A DNA stretch of 60,966 nt from Calothrix sp. CSU_2_0 (GCA_012034595.1 JAAUPE010000023.1:1-60966), one strand, 5' to 3'. Positions 39,987-49,730 are shown, counted from the stretch's first letter. The notes: a model not told the origin generated them from the letters alone. Numbers and translations are program-made.

Positions 39987-40529
39987 TTCTTTTGTTAAAC
40001 TGCGAAAATTGTAGTTAGTTGCACCGGGATGGCAGGTGATACAGCTAGTTGCGGGGATGGTTTGTGGTAGTTTAACTTGTGGGTGTAAAGCTTTGAAGTA
40101 ACGCGAATTGTGGAAGCGATAGGGAACTTGTTCGTCTTTTTGTAGCGATCGCGAAAATGTTGACAGATATCGCCAAACTAAAGTCCGGGGTGGATCGACG
40201 AGTGGTTTTAGTTGTGCCCCATAATGTTCGCTGTCTTCAAGTAGGTTTTTCCAGGTTTGGTTGGGGAAAACTGCTGGGGGTATGGCTATGTGACAACTTG
40301 AGCAATTTTCTAAGTAAAGTTCTTGTCCCAGTTTGTACTGTGCTGGTACTACATCAACTGTACCAATTTCTGATGTTGAGGTTTGAGAATTGGTCGTTTG
40401 GGCATTGGTTGCATTAGCTAAGAGGGAACCCATGACCAGACATAAGGCTAAAACAACTAAAAATAAACCAATGGGCTTGCGCTTTAATAGTTGCTGTTTT
40501 GATGCTTTTCGTTTGACGAAGTTATACAT
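39969..40529 (-). CDS. di-heme c-type cytochrome, exported
   Basis: The 186-residue protein begins with a basic N-terminus and a hydrophobic export/anchor segment (PIGLFLVVLALCLVMGSLLANA). Two covalent heme sites are present: CSSCH near residue 79 and CITCH near residue 163. Between them is a mostly helical segment (WRYLSTFSRSLQKDEQVP). Such cytochromes act in electron transfer on the periplasmic or lumenal side. It resembles the di-heme cytochrome c family of cyanobacteria; the electron partner is not known. Confidence 0.85.
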   Translation of the reverse strand: MYNFVKRKASKQQLLKRKPIGLFLVVLALCLVMGSLLANATNAQTTNSQTSTSEIGTVDVVPAQYKLGQELYLENCSSCHIAIPPAVFPNQTWKNLLEDSEHYGAQLKPLVDPPRTLVWRYLSTFSRSLQKDEQVPYRFHNSRYFKALHPQVKLPQTIPATSCITCHPGATNYNFRSLTKEFGNGA

Positions 40530-41311
40530 ATCTCACCCACACTAGATGATTTTGGATTTTGCGAAAAATCGGATTTAGATTGTGGATTAATAGTAACTGT
40601 TCGCTCTTAATGAATGAAGTGGTTAACGCAAATAAAATTTAGTTCATATCTTTTTTCTAGTACTGTATCAAACCATACTTTCAACCTTAATTATCTCTTT
40701 TTACCCATAAATATAAGCTCAAGTTTAAAAACACCGGAAATAGATTTGAATTTTAAAATTTAAATAATTCATCCTTTATCATTTCTCTCCAAATTATTGA
40801 CACTATTCTCAATTACTTACGAAGTTATAATACTTTGAAGCTTGTGTACTATAATTAATAATGTGTGGAGACGTATGCCTTTTTTGTTGAAAATGCTTCC
40901 GTTGTCAGTTTGTAATGCTTATTTTTTCGTCAATTATTTTAGTACAAAACCATTTTCTGACAAACGAAAATTGTCTGAGTAACAGTTTTTTGTAAATATT
41001 TGACAGTTAAATATTTATAAATCTTCATGACATAATTGACATTTAAACTTTTTTATGGATTGAAAAAAAAGATAGATTGGGACAGATTGATGCAACCTAA
41101 TTAATAAATCAAAATAAAAACTAACGTTTTTTAATTGTTCTGACCGAGAGCATAATAAATAATAAATGGTATAGGGGGAGAATAGCGATCGCATATCCAT
41201 AGAACCCAGAAAAAGTAGATTAATGGGCAAAAAGGTATCCGAGTGAGGGATTCATCTTGATGGAATTTGAATCGACTCACCGTCAACTATTAGGAAAATT
41301 TCCAATCGATT
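40530..41311. other. AT-rich gene-free interval
   Basis: I find no supported gene. A 71-codon frame on the minus strand (41015-41230) has no recognisable features. The left edge should hold the cytochrome promoter, and the right edge the end of the moxR transcript. Confidence 0.5.
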
Positions 41312-42219
41312 TTAGGGAATTGGAACTGCTCGTAATAACCTTTCCATAATGCTGCGGGATTTTCTGCCACCAATGGGGATGATGCGGTGACAAAGGACAT
41401 GGGGTGCTAAAAACTTGATATCGTCAGGAATGGCATAATTGCGATCGCACAAGAAAGCGAAGGCTTGAGTTGCTTTTTGCAATGCCACAGTACCACGAGG
41501 ACTAACACCAAGGGTTACTTCTTCATCGCAACGAGTCGCCCGTACCAAGTCAAGTATGTACTGTTGTAACGATGGATCGACTTTGACTTTGCCACAAACT
41601 TGCCGCAATTGCTGTAATTCCTCCAAAGTAATACAGGGTTGTAAATTTTCAATTTTTACACCTTGTTGTTGACGTTGCAGCATTTGCAACTCTTCCGTTT
41701 CTGAAGGATAACCCAAGCTGAAAGCAAGCATAAACCTGTCCATTTGGGCTTCCGGTAACGGAAAAGTTCCTTGGTACTCAACAGGATTTTGAGTTGCGAT
41801 CGCAAAAATGGTAACGGTACGGGACGAGATACACCGTCAACTGTGACTTGGTATTCTTCCATGACTTCGAGTAGTGCTGACTGAGTACGAGGGGTAGCGC
41901 GATTTATTTCGTCAGCCAGGAAAACATTGGCAAATACTGGACCAGGTAAAAAGTTAAATTCTCCGTTTTTGGGATTCCAAATATTAGTACCTGTAATATC
42001 AGTTGGGAGTAAATCGGGAGTGCATTGCAGTCGTTGAAATTTGCCGTCGATAGAACGAGCTAGGGATTTTGCTAAAAGAGTTTTTCCCACACCGGGAACA
42101 TCTTCGAGTAGTGCATGTCCCCCACCTAGCAAAGCGACTAATACCAAACGTATCGCTTCATTTTTACCAACGATAGTTTGTGCTAAATTTTGCGTCAATG
42201 CATCAATTTTTTCTCTCAT
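41312..42219 (-). CDS. MoxR family AAA+ ATPase (frameshifted)
   Basis: MoxR ATPases act as chaperones, often with von Willebrand factor A proteins, in assembling enzyme complexes. The first frame starts [19 protein letters not shown] (ATG at 42217-42219; an upstream TTG is unlikely) and holds Walker A DVPGVGKT, Walker [11 protein letters not shown] and the sensor region ([19 protein letters not shown]). After PVPLPF it runs out of frame. Adding one base at the A run 41804-41808 (plus strand) gives [27 protein letters not shown], exactly the family's continuation, which runs to the stop at 41312. The total is about 302 residues. No vWA gene is adjacent. Confidence 0.88.
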
Positions 42220-42281
42220 TCCTCTACCATAATTATTTATAATATTGGTTAAATAAACCAATTTTTATTAATCTGTGCAGG

Positions 42282-42368
42282 GAGACGACCCGCCGGGTCG
42301 TCTCTACGATTAACGATTAACGATTAACGATTAACGATTAACGATTACCCATTACCCATTACCCATTT
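42282..42368. repeat. palindrome GAGACGACCC/GGGTCGTCTC plus CGATTAA heptads
   Basis: A 10-base-arm palindrome (42282-42304) is followed directly by five CGATTAA units and then CCATTAC-type units (42307-42368). The palindrome is the same family that sits inside mfd at 29826-29934. Confidence 0.9.
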
Positions 42369-42449
42369 ATAAATAAAGGCACGGCTTTTGACCGTACCCT
42401 GACTTTACTTTTTGAGTCCTATACACAGTGTTCCCGCAACTCAGAAAAA

Positions 42450-43508
42450 TTAACGCTCTGTGTCAAAAAAAACTTTGGCAGCGATACAATCCTGTTGAAT
42501 CTGGCTTTTAAGGGCTTCAAGGGAAGAAAATTTTGTTTCGGGACGGATAAATTTCTCTAACTGGACTGCAAGTTTTTGCCCATATAAATCGTCAGACCAA
42601 TCGAATAAATGCACTTCAACTGTGATGTTAATCCCGCTTACGGTGGGACGGTTGCCAATATTCATTACCCCAAGAGCGAGTGGTTCTAGCTGTGTGGATG
42701 TGTCGCTAACCCGGCAAATGCGGACAGCATAGACTCCCAAACGGGGCAAAAATTTATCTTTGGGTAACTCCAGATTCGCAGTGGGGAAACCGATGGTTCG
42801 ACCTAGTTGCTGACCTTTGGTGACAGTTCCAATCAGGCTATATGCTCTTCCTAATAGCTGCTTGGCACGTTCGACATCACCAGTTTCGAGAACTTCGCGG
42901 ATGAACGAGGTACTAATAGGGGTAGCTTCTGGGGATAAAGAAAATGAGTCCCCATCTTCAGTTTCGAGGGGAACGATCGCAACGGGAATATTGTATCTAG
43001 CGGCGATAATTTGTAAATCTTGGGCAGTACCACTACGTTTGGAACCAAAATGAAAATCGTGTCCAACGCTAACTTGGGTTGCTTGGAGTTGTTCGACCAG
43101 AATTTTTTCGACAAATTCTTCTGGTGTTAGCGAACATAATTCACGATCGAAGGGTAATAAAACTAATTGCTCGACACCAAGCGATCGCAATTGTTGGACT
43201 TTTTCATCGAGGGGTGTGAGCAAAGCACGAGGTTTGCCGCTAAAAAACTCTTGTGGGTGCGGGTTGAAAGTGACAACAGTAGAGTATACGTGCTTGCCTT
43301 CAGGCGGGGTAGAGTCAAGGGAATCTGGAGAAATTAATAAATCCTTCGCTTCCCCTGTTTCTCGTACCTTTAAGATAGGTTGAATTACCCGTTGATGCCC
43401 ACGATGCAAGCCGTCAAACTTGCCTAATGCAACAGCAGCAGGGAATAAAGCTAATTCAGTCGAATTCGTAACCCACACGGAACACCCATTTGGAGACAGA
43501 TTTAGCAC
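42450..43508 (-). CDS. ribF: bifunctional riboflavin kinase / FAD synthetase
   Basis: RibF makes FMN and then FAD from riboflavin. The N-terminal adenylyltransferase domain has GKFDGLHRGHQ and VGHDFHFG; the C-terminal flavokinase domain has QLGRTIGFPTANLELP and NIGNRPT. The 352-residue length is slightly long because of a loop of about 25 residues (GEAKDLLISPDSLDSTPPEGK) between the first two strands, a region that varies in cyanobacteria. An imperfect hairpin (GGCACGG...CCGTACC, near 42378-42398) lies just beyond the stop and may be its terminator. Confidence 0.96.
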   Translation of the reverse strand: MLNLSPNGCSVWVTNSTELALFPAAVALGKFDGLHRGHQRVIQPILKVRETGEAKDLLISPDSLDSTPPEGKHVYSTVVTFNPHPQEFFSGKPRALLTPLDEKVQQLRSLGVEQLVLLPFDRELCSLTPEEFVEKILVEQLQATQVSVGHDFHFGSKRSGTAQDLQIIAARYNIPVAIVPLETEDGDSFSLSPEATPISTSFIREVLETGDVERAKQLLGRAYSLIGTVTKGQQLGRTIGFPTANLELPKDKFLPRLGVYAVRICRVSDTSTQLEPLALGVMNIGNRPTVSGINITVEVHLFDWSDDLYGQKLAVQLEKFIRPETKFSSLEALKSQIQQDCIAAKVFFDTER

Positions 43509-43673
43509 GTCAATTCTGGGATTTTAGGTTTATTGAGATATTAGCTTGTGGTTATTTGTCGTCATTCGCTGAACTAATAACTAAATAACTACTAGAAGCT
43601 TAATGCTCTCAATCACCAATCTAATCTAAAATCTCGAATCACTCCGACTGTTATTTTCCCATCTAGTCGGATT

Positions 43674-44564
43674 TTAGAGATGGGTAACAGGAAATATTTC
43701 TGATAAGCTAGCAGAAACCGGGACTTCAAGTACCATTCCTTCCTTTGCCATTATTGCTCCGGAGAATTTCTCTTTTGCCTGCAAACCAACGTTATCCAAA
43801 TAGTCGTCGTCGTGTGCTGGATCGTGATGAAAGATGACTAAGGTTTTGACGTTGGCTGCTTGGGCAACTTTGATTGCTTCTTGCCATGTTGAGTGTCCCC
43901 AACCAATTTTCGGTGATTTGGAAGAATGATATTCTTCATCAGAATAAGTGGAATCGTAGATGAGAATATCAGCGTTACGGGCTAACCACAAAACATTTTC
44001 ATCAAGGCGATCGGGATAATGTTCGGTGTCGGTAACATAAACAGCAGCTCCACCATGCCAGTTAACTCGATATCCTACAGCTTCACCAGGATGGTTTAGA
44101 GGTGCGGTTTCGACGAGAATATCGTCAATTTTGATTGCTTCTCCGGGTGTGACATCACAAAAATTCAAGTCAGCCTGCATGATTTGCAAGGGAACTGGAA
44201 AGTTAGGATGTAACATTTGGTCATTTAGACGTTGCTCGACAGTCGAACCATCGGGTGCGATCGCGCCATAAATACTAAAGCGATTTCCTTTGACAAAACC
44301 TGGGGTAAAGAAAGGAAAACCCTGCATGTGGTCCCAATGGGAATGGGTAAAAAAGATATGGGCTTCGGCTGGCATTTGGCGCAATAAGGATTGTCCCAAA
44401 ACATGCAGCCCTGTACCACCATCGAAAACTAAGCGTTTACCGCCCACTTGCATCTCGACGCAAGGGGTATTACCGCCATAACGGACGGTGTTTGGTCCTG
44501 GACAGGGGATGCTGCCACGAACGCCCCAAAAATGCACGTTAAATTGTTTCTCTATCCTAGACAT
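43674..44564 (-). CDS. MBL-fold metallo-hydrolase
   Basis: The 296-residue protein has the metallo-beta-lactamase fold signature HSHWDHMQGF, the metal-ligand aspartate region VYVTDTEH and a histidine in VIFHHDPAHDDD. The N-terminus (VHFWGVRGSIPCPGPNTVRYGGNT) is typical of a bacterial subgroup often annotated as metal-dependent hydrolases or phosphodiesterases related to cAMP phosphodiesterases class II/RNase Z-like proteins. The substrate is unknown. It precedes surE on the same strand, with about 120 bases between the two genes, but co-transcription is uncertain. Confidence 0.9.
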   Translation of the reverse strand: MSRIEKQFNVHFWGVRGSIPCPGPNTVRYGGNTPCVEMQVGGKRLVFDGGTGLHVLGQSLLRQMPAEAHIFFTHSHWDHMQGFPFFTPGFVKGNRFSIYGAIAPDGSTVEQRLNDQMLHPNFPVPLQIMQADLNFCDVTPGEAIKIDDILVETAPLNHPGEAVGYRVNWHGGAAVYVTDTEHYPDRLDENVLWLARNADILIYDSTYSDEEYHSSKSPKIGWGHSTWQEAIKVAQAANVKTLVIFHHDPAHDDDYLDNVGLQAKEKFSGAIMAKEGMVLEVPVSASLSEIFPVTHL

Positions 44565-44683
44565 GGGTGTTGCTTGCTGGACTGAGTGGGCGATTCAAAA
44601 ATGTTAATTGTTTTGTACAGTTTACGCTGTCTTTAAATAAATGTCAGTGTTGGGTATTTACGAGTGCTACTACATACTCGATT

Positions 44684-45481
44684 TTAAGGATATTTAAATT
44701 CCCATTTGGATAATTGAGTTAAAGCTGTTGTGTAAGTGAGGTTGTATTGTAAAGGAGTAATGCTGATGTAGTTATCGCGGACGACATGTACATCGATTGG
44801 TATATTTTGTGGCAAGTTTAGTCCAATCGGCGGTTCGATATCCTCAAGTACTTCCCCGGTTAACCAGTAATAGGTTTTACCACGTGGGTCTATCCGCTTA
44901 TCAAATACATCCACATAACGACGCACTCCTTGCTGGGTAATTACAGCTCCCTTGATTTCTTCCTGTTGAACGGCAGGAACATTCACATTCAAGAGCATTA
45001 ATTCAGGTAAAGGATTTTCTGCCAATTGCCCCACTAAAGTTTTGGCAAAATCTGCTGCTGGTTGAAATTCTCTAATTGTGTGGCTGGTTAAACTGAAAGC
45101 GATGCTGGGAATACCTTCGATCACACCTTCCATGGCAGCCGAAACGGTTCCTGAGTAAAGTATCTCGGTGCCGAGATTTGCACCGTGGTTTATTCCTGAT
45201 AAAACTAAATCTGGAGGGGAATCTAGCAAAGCCCACAAAGCTAATTTGACGCAATCGGAAGGTGTACCATCGCAAGCCCAAGCTTTGACTGATGGATAAA
45301 ATAGAGACTCAACTATTTCTGCGCGAATTGGTTGGTGCAAAGTCAATCCATGTCCAGTTGCCGATCGCTCTCGATCTGGACAAACGACTGTTACTTCGTG
45401 TCCTGCCTCTGCTAGGGTATTGGCTAAAGTACGGATACCCAAAGCTGAAACTCCATCGTCGTTGCTAATCAGCAGTTTCAT
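44684..45481 (-). CDS. surE: 5'/3'-nucleotidase SurE
   Basis: SurE is a metal-dependent survival-protein nucleotidase that dephosphorylates nucleoside 5'- and 3'-monophosphates. The 265 residues start [16 protein letters not shown] with the paired aspartates that bind the metal, and include SATGHGLTL and [25 protein letters not shown], the active-site loop. The length is typical. Confidence 0.96.
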   Translation of the reverse strand: MKLLISNDDGVSALGIRTLANTLAEAGHEVTVVCPDRERSATGHGLTLHQPIRAEIVESLFYPSVKAWACDGTPSDCVKLALWALLDSPPDLVLSGINHGANLGTEILYSGTVSAAMEGVIEGIPSIAFSLTSHTIREFQPAADFAKTLVGQLAENPLPELMLLNVNVPAVQQEEIKGAVITQQGVRRYVDVFDKRIDPRGKTYYWLTGEVLEDIEPPIGLNLPQNIPIDVHVVRDNYISITPLQYNLTYTTALTQLSKWEFKYP

Positions 45482-45568
45482 CTGGTTGTTTAATCTCTAG
45501 GTTTTCTCAGATAATATTGATTTACAAGTTACCATGCAAAGATTGCAGTCGAGTTAGAAACACTTAGG

Positions 45569-45661
45569 ACTTACGCAAAGAAACCCAGTTTTTATGCAAA
45601 ATCGTTGTTTTGACGACCAGTTTCTACGAAGAAACAGGGTTTCTGACTTCACGTGCGTAAG
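45569..45661. repeat. MITE-like element, copy 2
   Basis: The element starts ACTTACGCAAAGAAACC and ends TTCACGTGCGTAAGC; it differs from copy 1 (21450-21543) at only a few bases. It sits between the oppositely oriented surE and alpha/beta hydrolase genes, so the region 45482-45805 contains both promoters as well. Confidence 0.85.
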
Positions 45662-45805
45662 CTTTAACACTGTCACTATGCATAATTATAATACTTGTCT
45701 ATTTTGTGACAATTTTTAATTAAAATTAATTAAATTTCTACGATTGTGGCAAAAAATAGGACGATTCCTTATTATCCTTTCTCGTTTGCTTGTAAACTAA
45801 TATTT

Positions 45806-46708
45806 ATGTTTCCAAGTTTTTTACCTACCACAGTCGAGCAACTTACCGAAGCGGCTTCAATTGCGATCGCGCAAAAAATCGAGCTAGTAGAAATTTTGAG
45901 TCCGGTTGCGAATCAAACGATTACTACTGCCTATGTCCATCAAGCTCAAGCGGGGCAAGGGAATAGAGATACTCCATTTTTATTAATTCATGGTTTTGAT
46001 AGTTCTTTATTAGAATTTCGCCGTCTTTTTCCACTTCTTGCCGCAGAAAATGAAGTTTGGGCTGTCGATATACTAGGCTTTGGTTTCACGGATCGGGTTG
46101 GGGGAGTTGAATATAGTCCAAATGCTATCAAAACCCATCTTTATTACTTCTGGAAAACTCTAATTAATAAGCCAGTTGTTTTAGTTGGTGCTTCGATGGG
46201 TGGTGCAGCAGCTTTAGATTTTACTCTTACCTATCCGGAAGCTGTGGAAAAATTAGTATTAATTGACAGTGCTGGTTTAGTGGCTAATTCTCCATTAGTA
46301 AAATTCATGTTTTCACCTTTGGATACTTGGCTGACAAATTTTTTAAAAAGTCCAAAAGTGCGTCAAAATATTTCTCGTGCTGCTTACAAAAATAAAGAAT
46401 TAGCTTCCATTGATGCTCAAATTTGTGCGGCATTGCATTTAGATTTACCTAACTGGAATACTGCTTTGATTGCTTTTACAAAAAGCGGTGGTTATAGTGC
46501 TTTTAGATTCAAACAATTAATGGAAATTCAACAAGAAACATTAATTTTGTGGGGTGACTCGGATAAAATTCTGGGTATCAAAGATGCGGCAGGGTTTAAA
46601 AGAGCTATTCCCAATAGTAAGTTAATTTGGATTGAAGATTCTGGACATGTACCGCATTTAGAACAACCGCAAATTACAGCAAAACATTTATTAGAGTTTG
46701 CGAGATAA
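45806..46708 (+). CDS. alpha/beta hydrolase
   Basis: This 300-residue alpha/beta-hydrolase fold protein shows the oxyanion region LLIHGFDSSLLEFRRL, the nucleophile elbow VGASMGGAA (serine), WGDSDKILG with the acidic residue, and DSGHVPHLEQP with the catalytic histidine. I prefer the ATG at 45806 (MFPSFLPTTVEQLTEAAS) to the upstream GTG at 45746, which would add 20 residues that look non-conserved. The substrate is unknown. Confidence 0.88.
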   Translation: MFPSFLPTTVEQLTEAASIAIAQKIELVEILSPVANQTITTAYVHQAQAGQGNRDTPFLLIHGFDSSLLEFRRLFPLLAAENEVWAVDILGFGFTDRVGGVEYSPNAIKTHLYYFWKTLINKPVVLVGASMGGAAALDFTLTYPEAVEKLVLIDSAGLVANSPLVKFMFSPLDTWLTNFLKSPKVRQNISRAAYKNKELASIDAQICAALHLDLPNWNTALIAFTKSGGYSAFRFKQLMEIQQETLILWGDSDKILGIKDAAGFKRAIPNSKLIWIEDSGHVPHLEQPQITAKHLLEFAR

Positions 46709-46745
46709 AATTCTCGAATTCTTAAATAAATACGAGAACCTCAAA

Positions 46746-47660
46746 CTAATCAATTGAAATCGGGAAAACCCAATCTTGATAATTGCGATCGCGATTTTCT
46801 GTAATCGCTGTAAATTTTTCTCTCAATTTTTCAGTGATTGGTCTATTTTCTGGTAAAGAAAAATTTTCTATTCTTGTGACTGGTAAAACTTTTGCAGCAG
46901 TTCCGCACAAAAAGACTTCATCGGCAATAAACAATTCTGACTTGTCAATTGGTCTTTCGATAATTTTAAGACCTAAATCATCAGCAATTCTCATCACACT
47001 ATCGCGGGTAATTCCTTCTAAAATATCTTGTTCAAATCCAGGTGTAAAAATCTGACCGTTTCTAACAATAAAAATATTCATTCCCGAAGCTTCGCTAACT
47101 TTTCCTTGGGAGTTCATCAAAATTGCTTCATCAAAACCAGATTCAACAGCTTCAGTTTTTGCTAGGGAAGAAGTGATGTAAGCAGCGCTAATTTTCCCCC
47201 GCAATGGAAAGCTAACATCATTTTGACGATACCAGGAGCTAATTCGACAAGTGACACCTTCAGGTGAAGAATATTCACCCAATTCTAAACCATAAACGAA
47301 GAAATCCTTTTGAATATTGTGTAATCTTGGTGCAATTCCTAAATCGGAAGTATAGACGAAAGGACGAATATAAAAAGAAATTTTAGGACTATTTTTTTTA
47401 ACAAAATCAATAATAGTTGTTTGAATTTTTTCGGCTGAAATATCGTAATGAAGATATTTTGCACTAGTACTTAATCTTTGACAGTGACGGTCTAATCTAA
47501 ATAATAATATTTGATTGGGATTTTGCGGATCGGGAATACCACGCAATCCCCCTAATGCACCAGTTCCATAGTGTAGCGCATGGGTTGCGATCGAAATTTT
47601 TGCTTCGGCAAAAGGTACAAATTTATCTTCAAAAAATGCGATGGGTAAAAAATTGTACAT
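46746..47660 (-). CDS. ilvE: branched-chain amino acid aminotransferase
   Basis: IlvE is a PLP-dependent class IV transaminase of valine, leucine and isoleucine synthesis. The 304 residues include HYGTGALGGLRG near the N-terminus, the PLP lysine region (ISAAYITSSLAKTEAVESGFDEAI), VSEASGMNIFIVRNG, ILEGITRDSVMRIADDLG and FLCGTAAKVLPV. The frame is intact, in contrast to the class IV pabC pseudogene at 6.9-7.7 kb. Confidence 0.94.
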   Translation of the reverse strand: MYNFLPIAFFEDKFVPFAEAKISIATHALHYGTGALGGLRGIPDPQNPNQILLFRLDRHCQRLSTSAKYLHYDISAEKIQTTIIDFVKKNSPKISFYIRPFVYTSDLGIAPRLHNIQKDFFVYGLELGEYSSPEGVTCRISSWYRQNDVSFPLRGKISAAYITSSLAKTEAVESGFDEAILMNSQGKVSEASGMNIFIVRNGQIFTPGFEQDILEGITRDSVMRIADDLGLKIIERPIDKSELFIADEVFLCGTAAKVLPVTRIENFSLPENRPITEKLREKFTAITENRDRNYQDWVFPISID

Positions 47661-47756
47661 GAGAAATGTTATAGCCCTATTATTCTGGCAATCATTTTAA
47701 CACTATGATTAAAAAAACTGTCATTTAAAAAACTCTTATTAACAAATAAAAAAGTA

Positions 47757-47777
47757 AGCGTTCAAGAATAGAACGCT
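47757..47777. terminator. bidirectional terminator-like hairpin
   Basis: AGCGTTC-AAGAATA-GAACGCT followed by TTTTTC on the plus strand, and by TACTTTTTT on the minus strand. It lies about 80 bases past the stop of the coiled-coil gene, which reads leftward, and probably terminates the ParA/coiled-coil transcript before ilvE. Confidence 0.75.
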
Positions 47778-47858
47778 TTTTCTATGAATACAGCGAGCGT
47801 AGACTTTGCTTTTAGTTTTGCCAGCAAACCAATCGCAAACCAATCGCAAACCAATCGA

Positions 47859-48557
47859 TTAATCAAGTAACCACATTGGAGATGAATCTTCTTTTTCTTC
47901 TTGGCTTTCTCTCATTGGTGATGGTTCAATTGGTCGTCTGTCTAATGCATGGTGAGATTTTTTATAGTTATTGACCACAATTGGTTTGTAAGCACCTTGG
48001 GATGTTTGTGCCTTGTTTTGTTTAACCAATGCAAATTTTTCTTGCTCTTGTTCAAACTCGACTTTTTTTTGTACAAACTGCGATTTTTCTTGCTTCAAAA
48101 TACTAATTTCGGCATTAAGTTGTGAATTCGCATCGGCAAGATGAATTGCGGCTGTTTTGGCTTCTTTAAGCTCTTTCTCTAAATTTTTCGATTTAGTTTC
48201 TTGTTGAATTAAAGTAGATTTTAGCTGGTTAATTTCTTCCTGTAAATTGATTTCATTTTTCTGGGATTTTCCTAAAGATTCCCTTAACTCTCTAATTGTC
48301 GCTTCTAAATTTGCTTGATTTGAATGGGTTGATGTTAGGCTATTTTTGTCTTCTTGATTCTCTAAATCTTCTTGAGTTTTATTTGTTTCTTTTTTTGTGG
48401 TCTTTGCTGTAGTTTTTGGTATTTCTTCATTCTCGTCGTCGTTTTTATGCAAATTTGAAACTGCTGTTGCAGTAACATCAATTACTGAATCTTGAGTAGG
48501 TGTCGGAATCTTTTTGGCTTCGTCTTGTATTAATTCAGTTAGTCGTCTCTTAACCAT
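47859..48557 (-). CDS. coiled-coil partner of ParA; candidate McdB-like protein
   Basis: This 232-residue hydrophilic protein has a charged N-terminus ([20 protein letters not shown]), a low-complexity middle, a long predicted coiled coil (LRESLGKSQKNEINLQEEINQLK through EFEQEQEKFALVKQ) and a short tail ending PMWLLD. A disordered charged N-terminus, central coiled coil and a tryptophan close to the C-terminus are the features used to define McdB, the carboxysome-side partner of the ParA-type ATPase McdA. Its start codon overlaps the upstream ATPase stop by one base (TAATG), so the two are translationally coupled. The assignment is by architecture only; a chromosome or plasmid partition adaptor is the alternative. 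Confidence 0.72.
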   Translation of the reverse strand: MVKRRLTELIQDEAKKIPTPTQDSVIDVTATAVSNLHKNDDENEEIPKTTAKTTKKETNKTQEDLENQEDKNSLTSTHSNQANLEATIRELRESLGKSQKNEINLQEEINQLKSTLIQQETKSKNLEKELKEAKTAAIHLADANSQLNAEISILKQEKSQFVQKKVEFEQEQEKFALVKQNKAQTSQGAYKPIVVNNYKKSHHALDRRPIEPSPMRESQEEKEDSSPMWLLD

Positions 48558-49189
48558 TATTTTCTCCAGTCTCGCTGTATTTCTTCGGCAACACGACGGT
48601 AGTCTGATTCTGCCTCGCGTCCATTTTTACCCCGCCATTGCGTAATTGCCACACCATCAAGCGTAGCTCGCTCATGAGCTTTATAAATACGGATGAAAGC
48701 ATTGCAGGCAGGAATTCCTAGCTCCATCAAAGCATTTTGCGCTTCCAGTGCTTCCCCTAAACTCCGCGTATCAACCTTCGTCAGCAAGACTCGATGGGGA
48801 GTTCCGACAGGAGTTACTGCTGACTTGACTGTATCAACAAGCACTGCTAAATCCATCGGTGCTGGAGGTGTGGGTAAAACTAAATAATCAGCAATTCCCA
48901 CAACTGCCGCTAAAGCTTCAGAGTGTAGCGCTGGAGGCGTATCTACTATAACTAAATCGTAACCTTTTATAGAGCGCAAATGACTTAAAAGTTGAGGATT
49001 TGTATCTTGAGATAAATCAAATCCCATTCCGTTCTGGCTACGTCCAACCCACCAACTTGCAGAACCTTGAATATCGGCATCGACAAGAAGTACTTTTTGT
49101 TGTTCTGCGAAAGTGGCTGCGAGATTAACTGCGGTAGTTGTTTTACCAACTCCGCCTTTACCATTAACAACCGCAATAATTTTAGGCAC
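48557..49189 (-). CDS. ParA-family ATPase; candidate McdA
   Basis: This 210-residue deviant-Walker ATPase carries [14 protein letters not shown] with the signature lysine, [12 protein letters not shown] (switch I aspartate), VIVDTPP (Walker B) and PTPPAPMDL. Such ATPases bind non-specific DNA as ATP dimers and position cargo by gradients. The short length and the W-rich segment after DADIQGSAS fit small single-domain McdA-type proteins (positioning of carboxysomes) as well as orphan ParAs. The downstream overlapping gene encodes the probable partner. There are no parS-like repeats or ParB gene nearby, which argues against plasmid partition. Confidence 0.85.
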   Translation of the reverse strand: MPKIIAVVNGKGGVGKTTTAVNLAATFAEQQKVLLVDADIQGSASWWVGRSQNGMGFDLSQDTNPQLLSHLRSIKGYDLVIVDTPPALHSEALAAVVGIADYLVLPTPPAPMDLAVLVDTVKSAVTPVGTPHRVLLTKVDTRSLGEALEAQNALMELGIPACNAFIRIYKAHERATLDGVAITQWRGKNGREAESDYRRVAEEIQRDWRK

Positions 49190-49302
49190 TGTTTAGATAG
49201 TGACACTGATATTATTTGAATATACCGCGAAAGGGGAACAAAGGATAAACATTAATATGGCTGTCACCGCAGTAACATGGCTTAATGTCTAAAAATAAAT
49301 GT

Positions 49303-49530
49303 TTACAACAATTCCAAAAAGTAATCTAAATCTATCCGAGCTTGCTTTAAAATACGAGCTAGGGTACTTCGCTTAACTGGACGATGTGCTGGAACAGTTA
49401 TCTTTAAAGTCTCATCCGGTAATGATTTCTCTACTCGAATATGACTACCTTTTTGACGAACCACTATCCACCCGTCTTTCTCCAATGCTGCGATAATTTG
49501 GGTGTAGGGTACACTAGGAACTTTGCTCAT
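49303..49530 (-). CDS. hicA: HicA-type mRNA interferase toxin
   Basis: This 75-residue protein has the double-stranded RNA-binding-like fold of HicA: YTQIIAALEKDGWIVVRQKGSHIRVEK with the catalytic histidine in GSH, and VPAHRPVKRSTLARILKQARI. HicA cleaves mRNA when free. The gene overlaps the 3' end of hicB by four bases (ATGA), the antitoxin being translated first. Confidence 0.9.
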   Translation of the reverse strand: MSKVPSVPYTQIIAALEKDGWIVVRQKGSHIRVEKSLPDETLKITVPAHRPVKRSTLARILKQARIDLDYFLELL

Positions 49531-49730
49531 AAAACCAATTCTCGTACTATTACACCTTCTTGAACGGAAATATCATCATCTAACGGTTCAAGGTAAAGTT
49601 CTATAGCTTCTTGAATATTTGCCAATGCATCATCAACACTTTCTCCCTCGCTGATGCAGCCAGGTAGTGAGGGAACATAAATGGTGTAGCCACCTTCATC
49701 GCTAGGTTCTAAGATGACTTTTAATTTCAT
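49527..49730 (-). CDS. hicB: HicB-type antitoxin
   Basis: This 67-residue protein starts MKLKVILEPSDEGGYTIYVPSLPGCISEGES and continues DALANIQEAIELYLEPL, the classical HicB N-terminal domain. It lacks a C-terminal DNA-binding domain, so autoregulation may rely on another factor. Order (hicB then hicA) and overlap mark a complete module. Confidence 0.88.
   Translation of the reverse strand: MKLKVILEPSDEGGYTIYVPSLPGCISEGESVDDALANIQEAIELYLEPLDDDISVQEGVIVRELVL

Noticed and set aside
41015-41230. Minus-strand frame of 71 codons in an AT-rich gap
   Set aside because: No ribosome binding site, no family resemblance, and AT-rich chance composition.
45746-45805. Upstream GTG start for the alpha/beta hydrolase
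   Set aside because: The added 20 residues do not look conserved; the ATG at 45806 gives the typical N-terminus.
48557-49189. Plasmid partition locus (parAB)
   Set aside because: No ParB-type DNA-binding partner or parS-like repeats are visible, and neighbours are chromosomal housekeeping genes.
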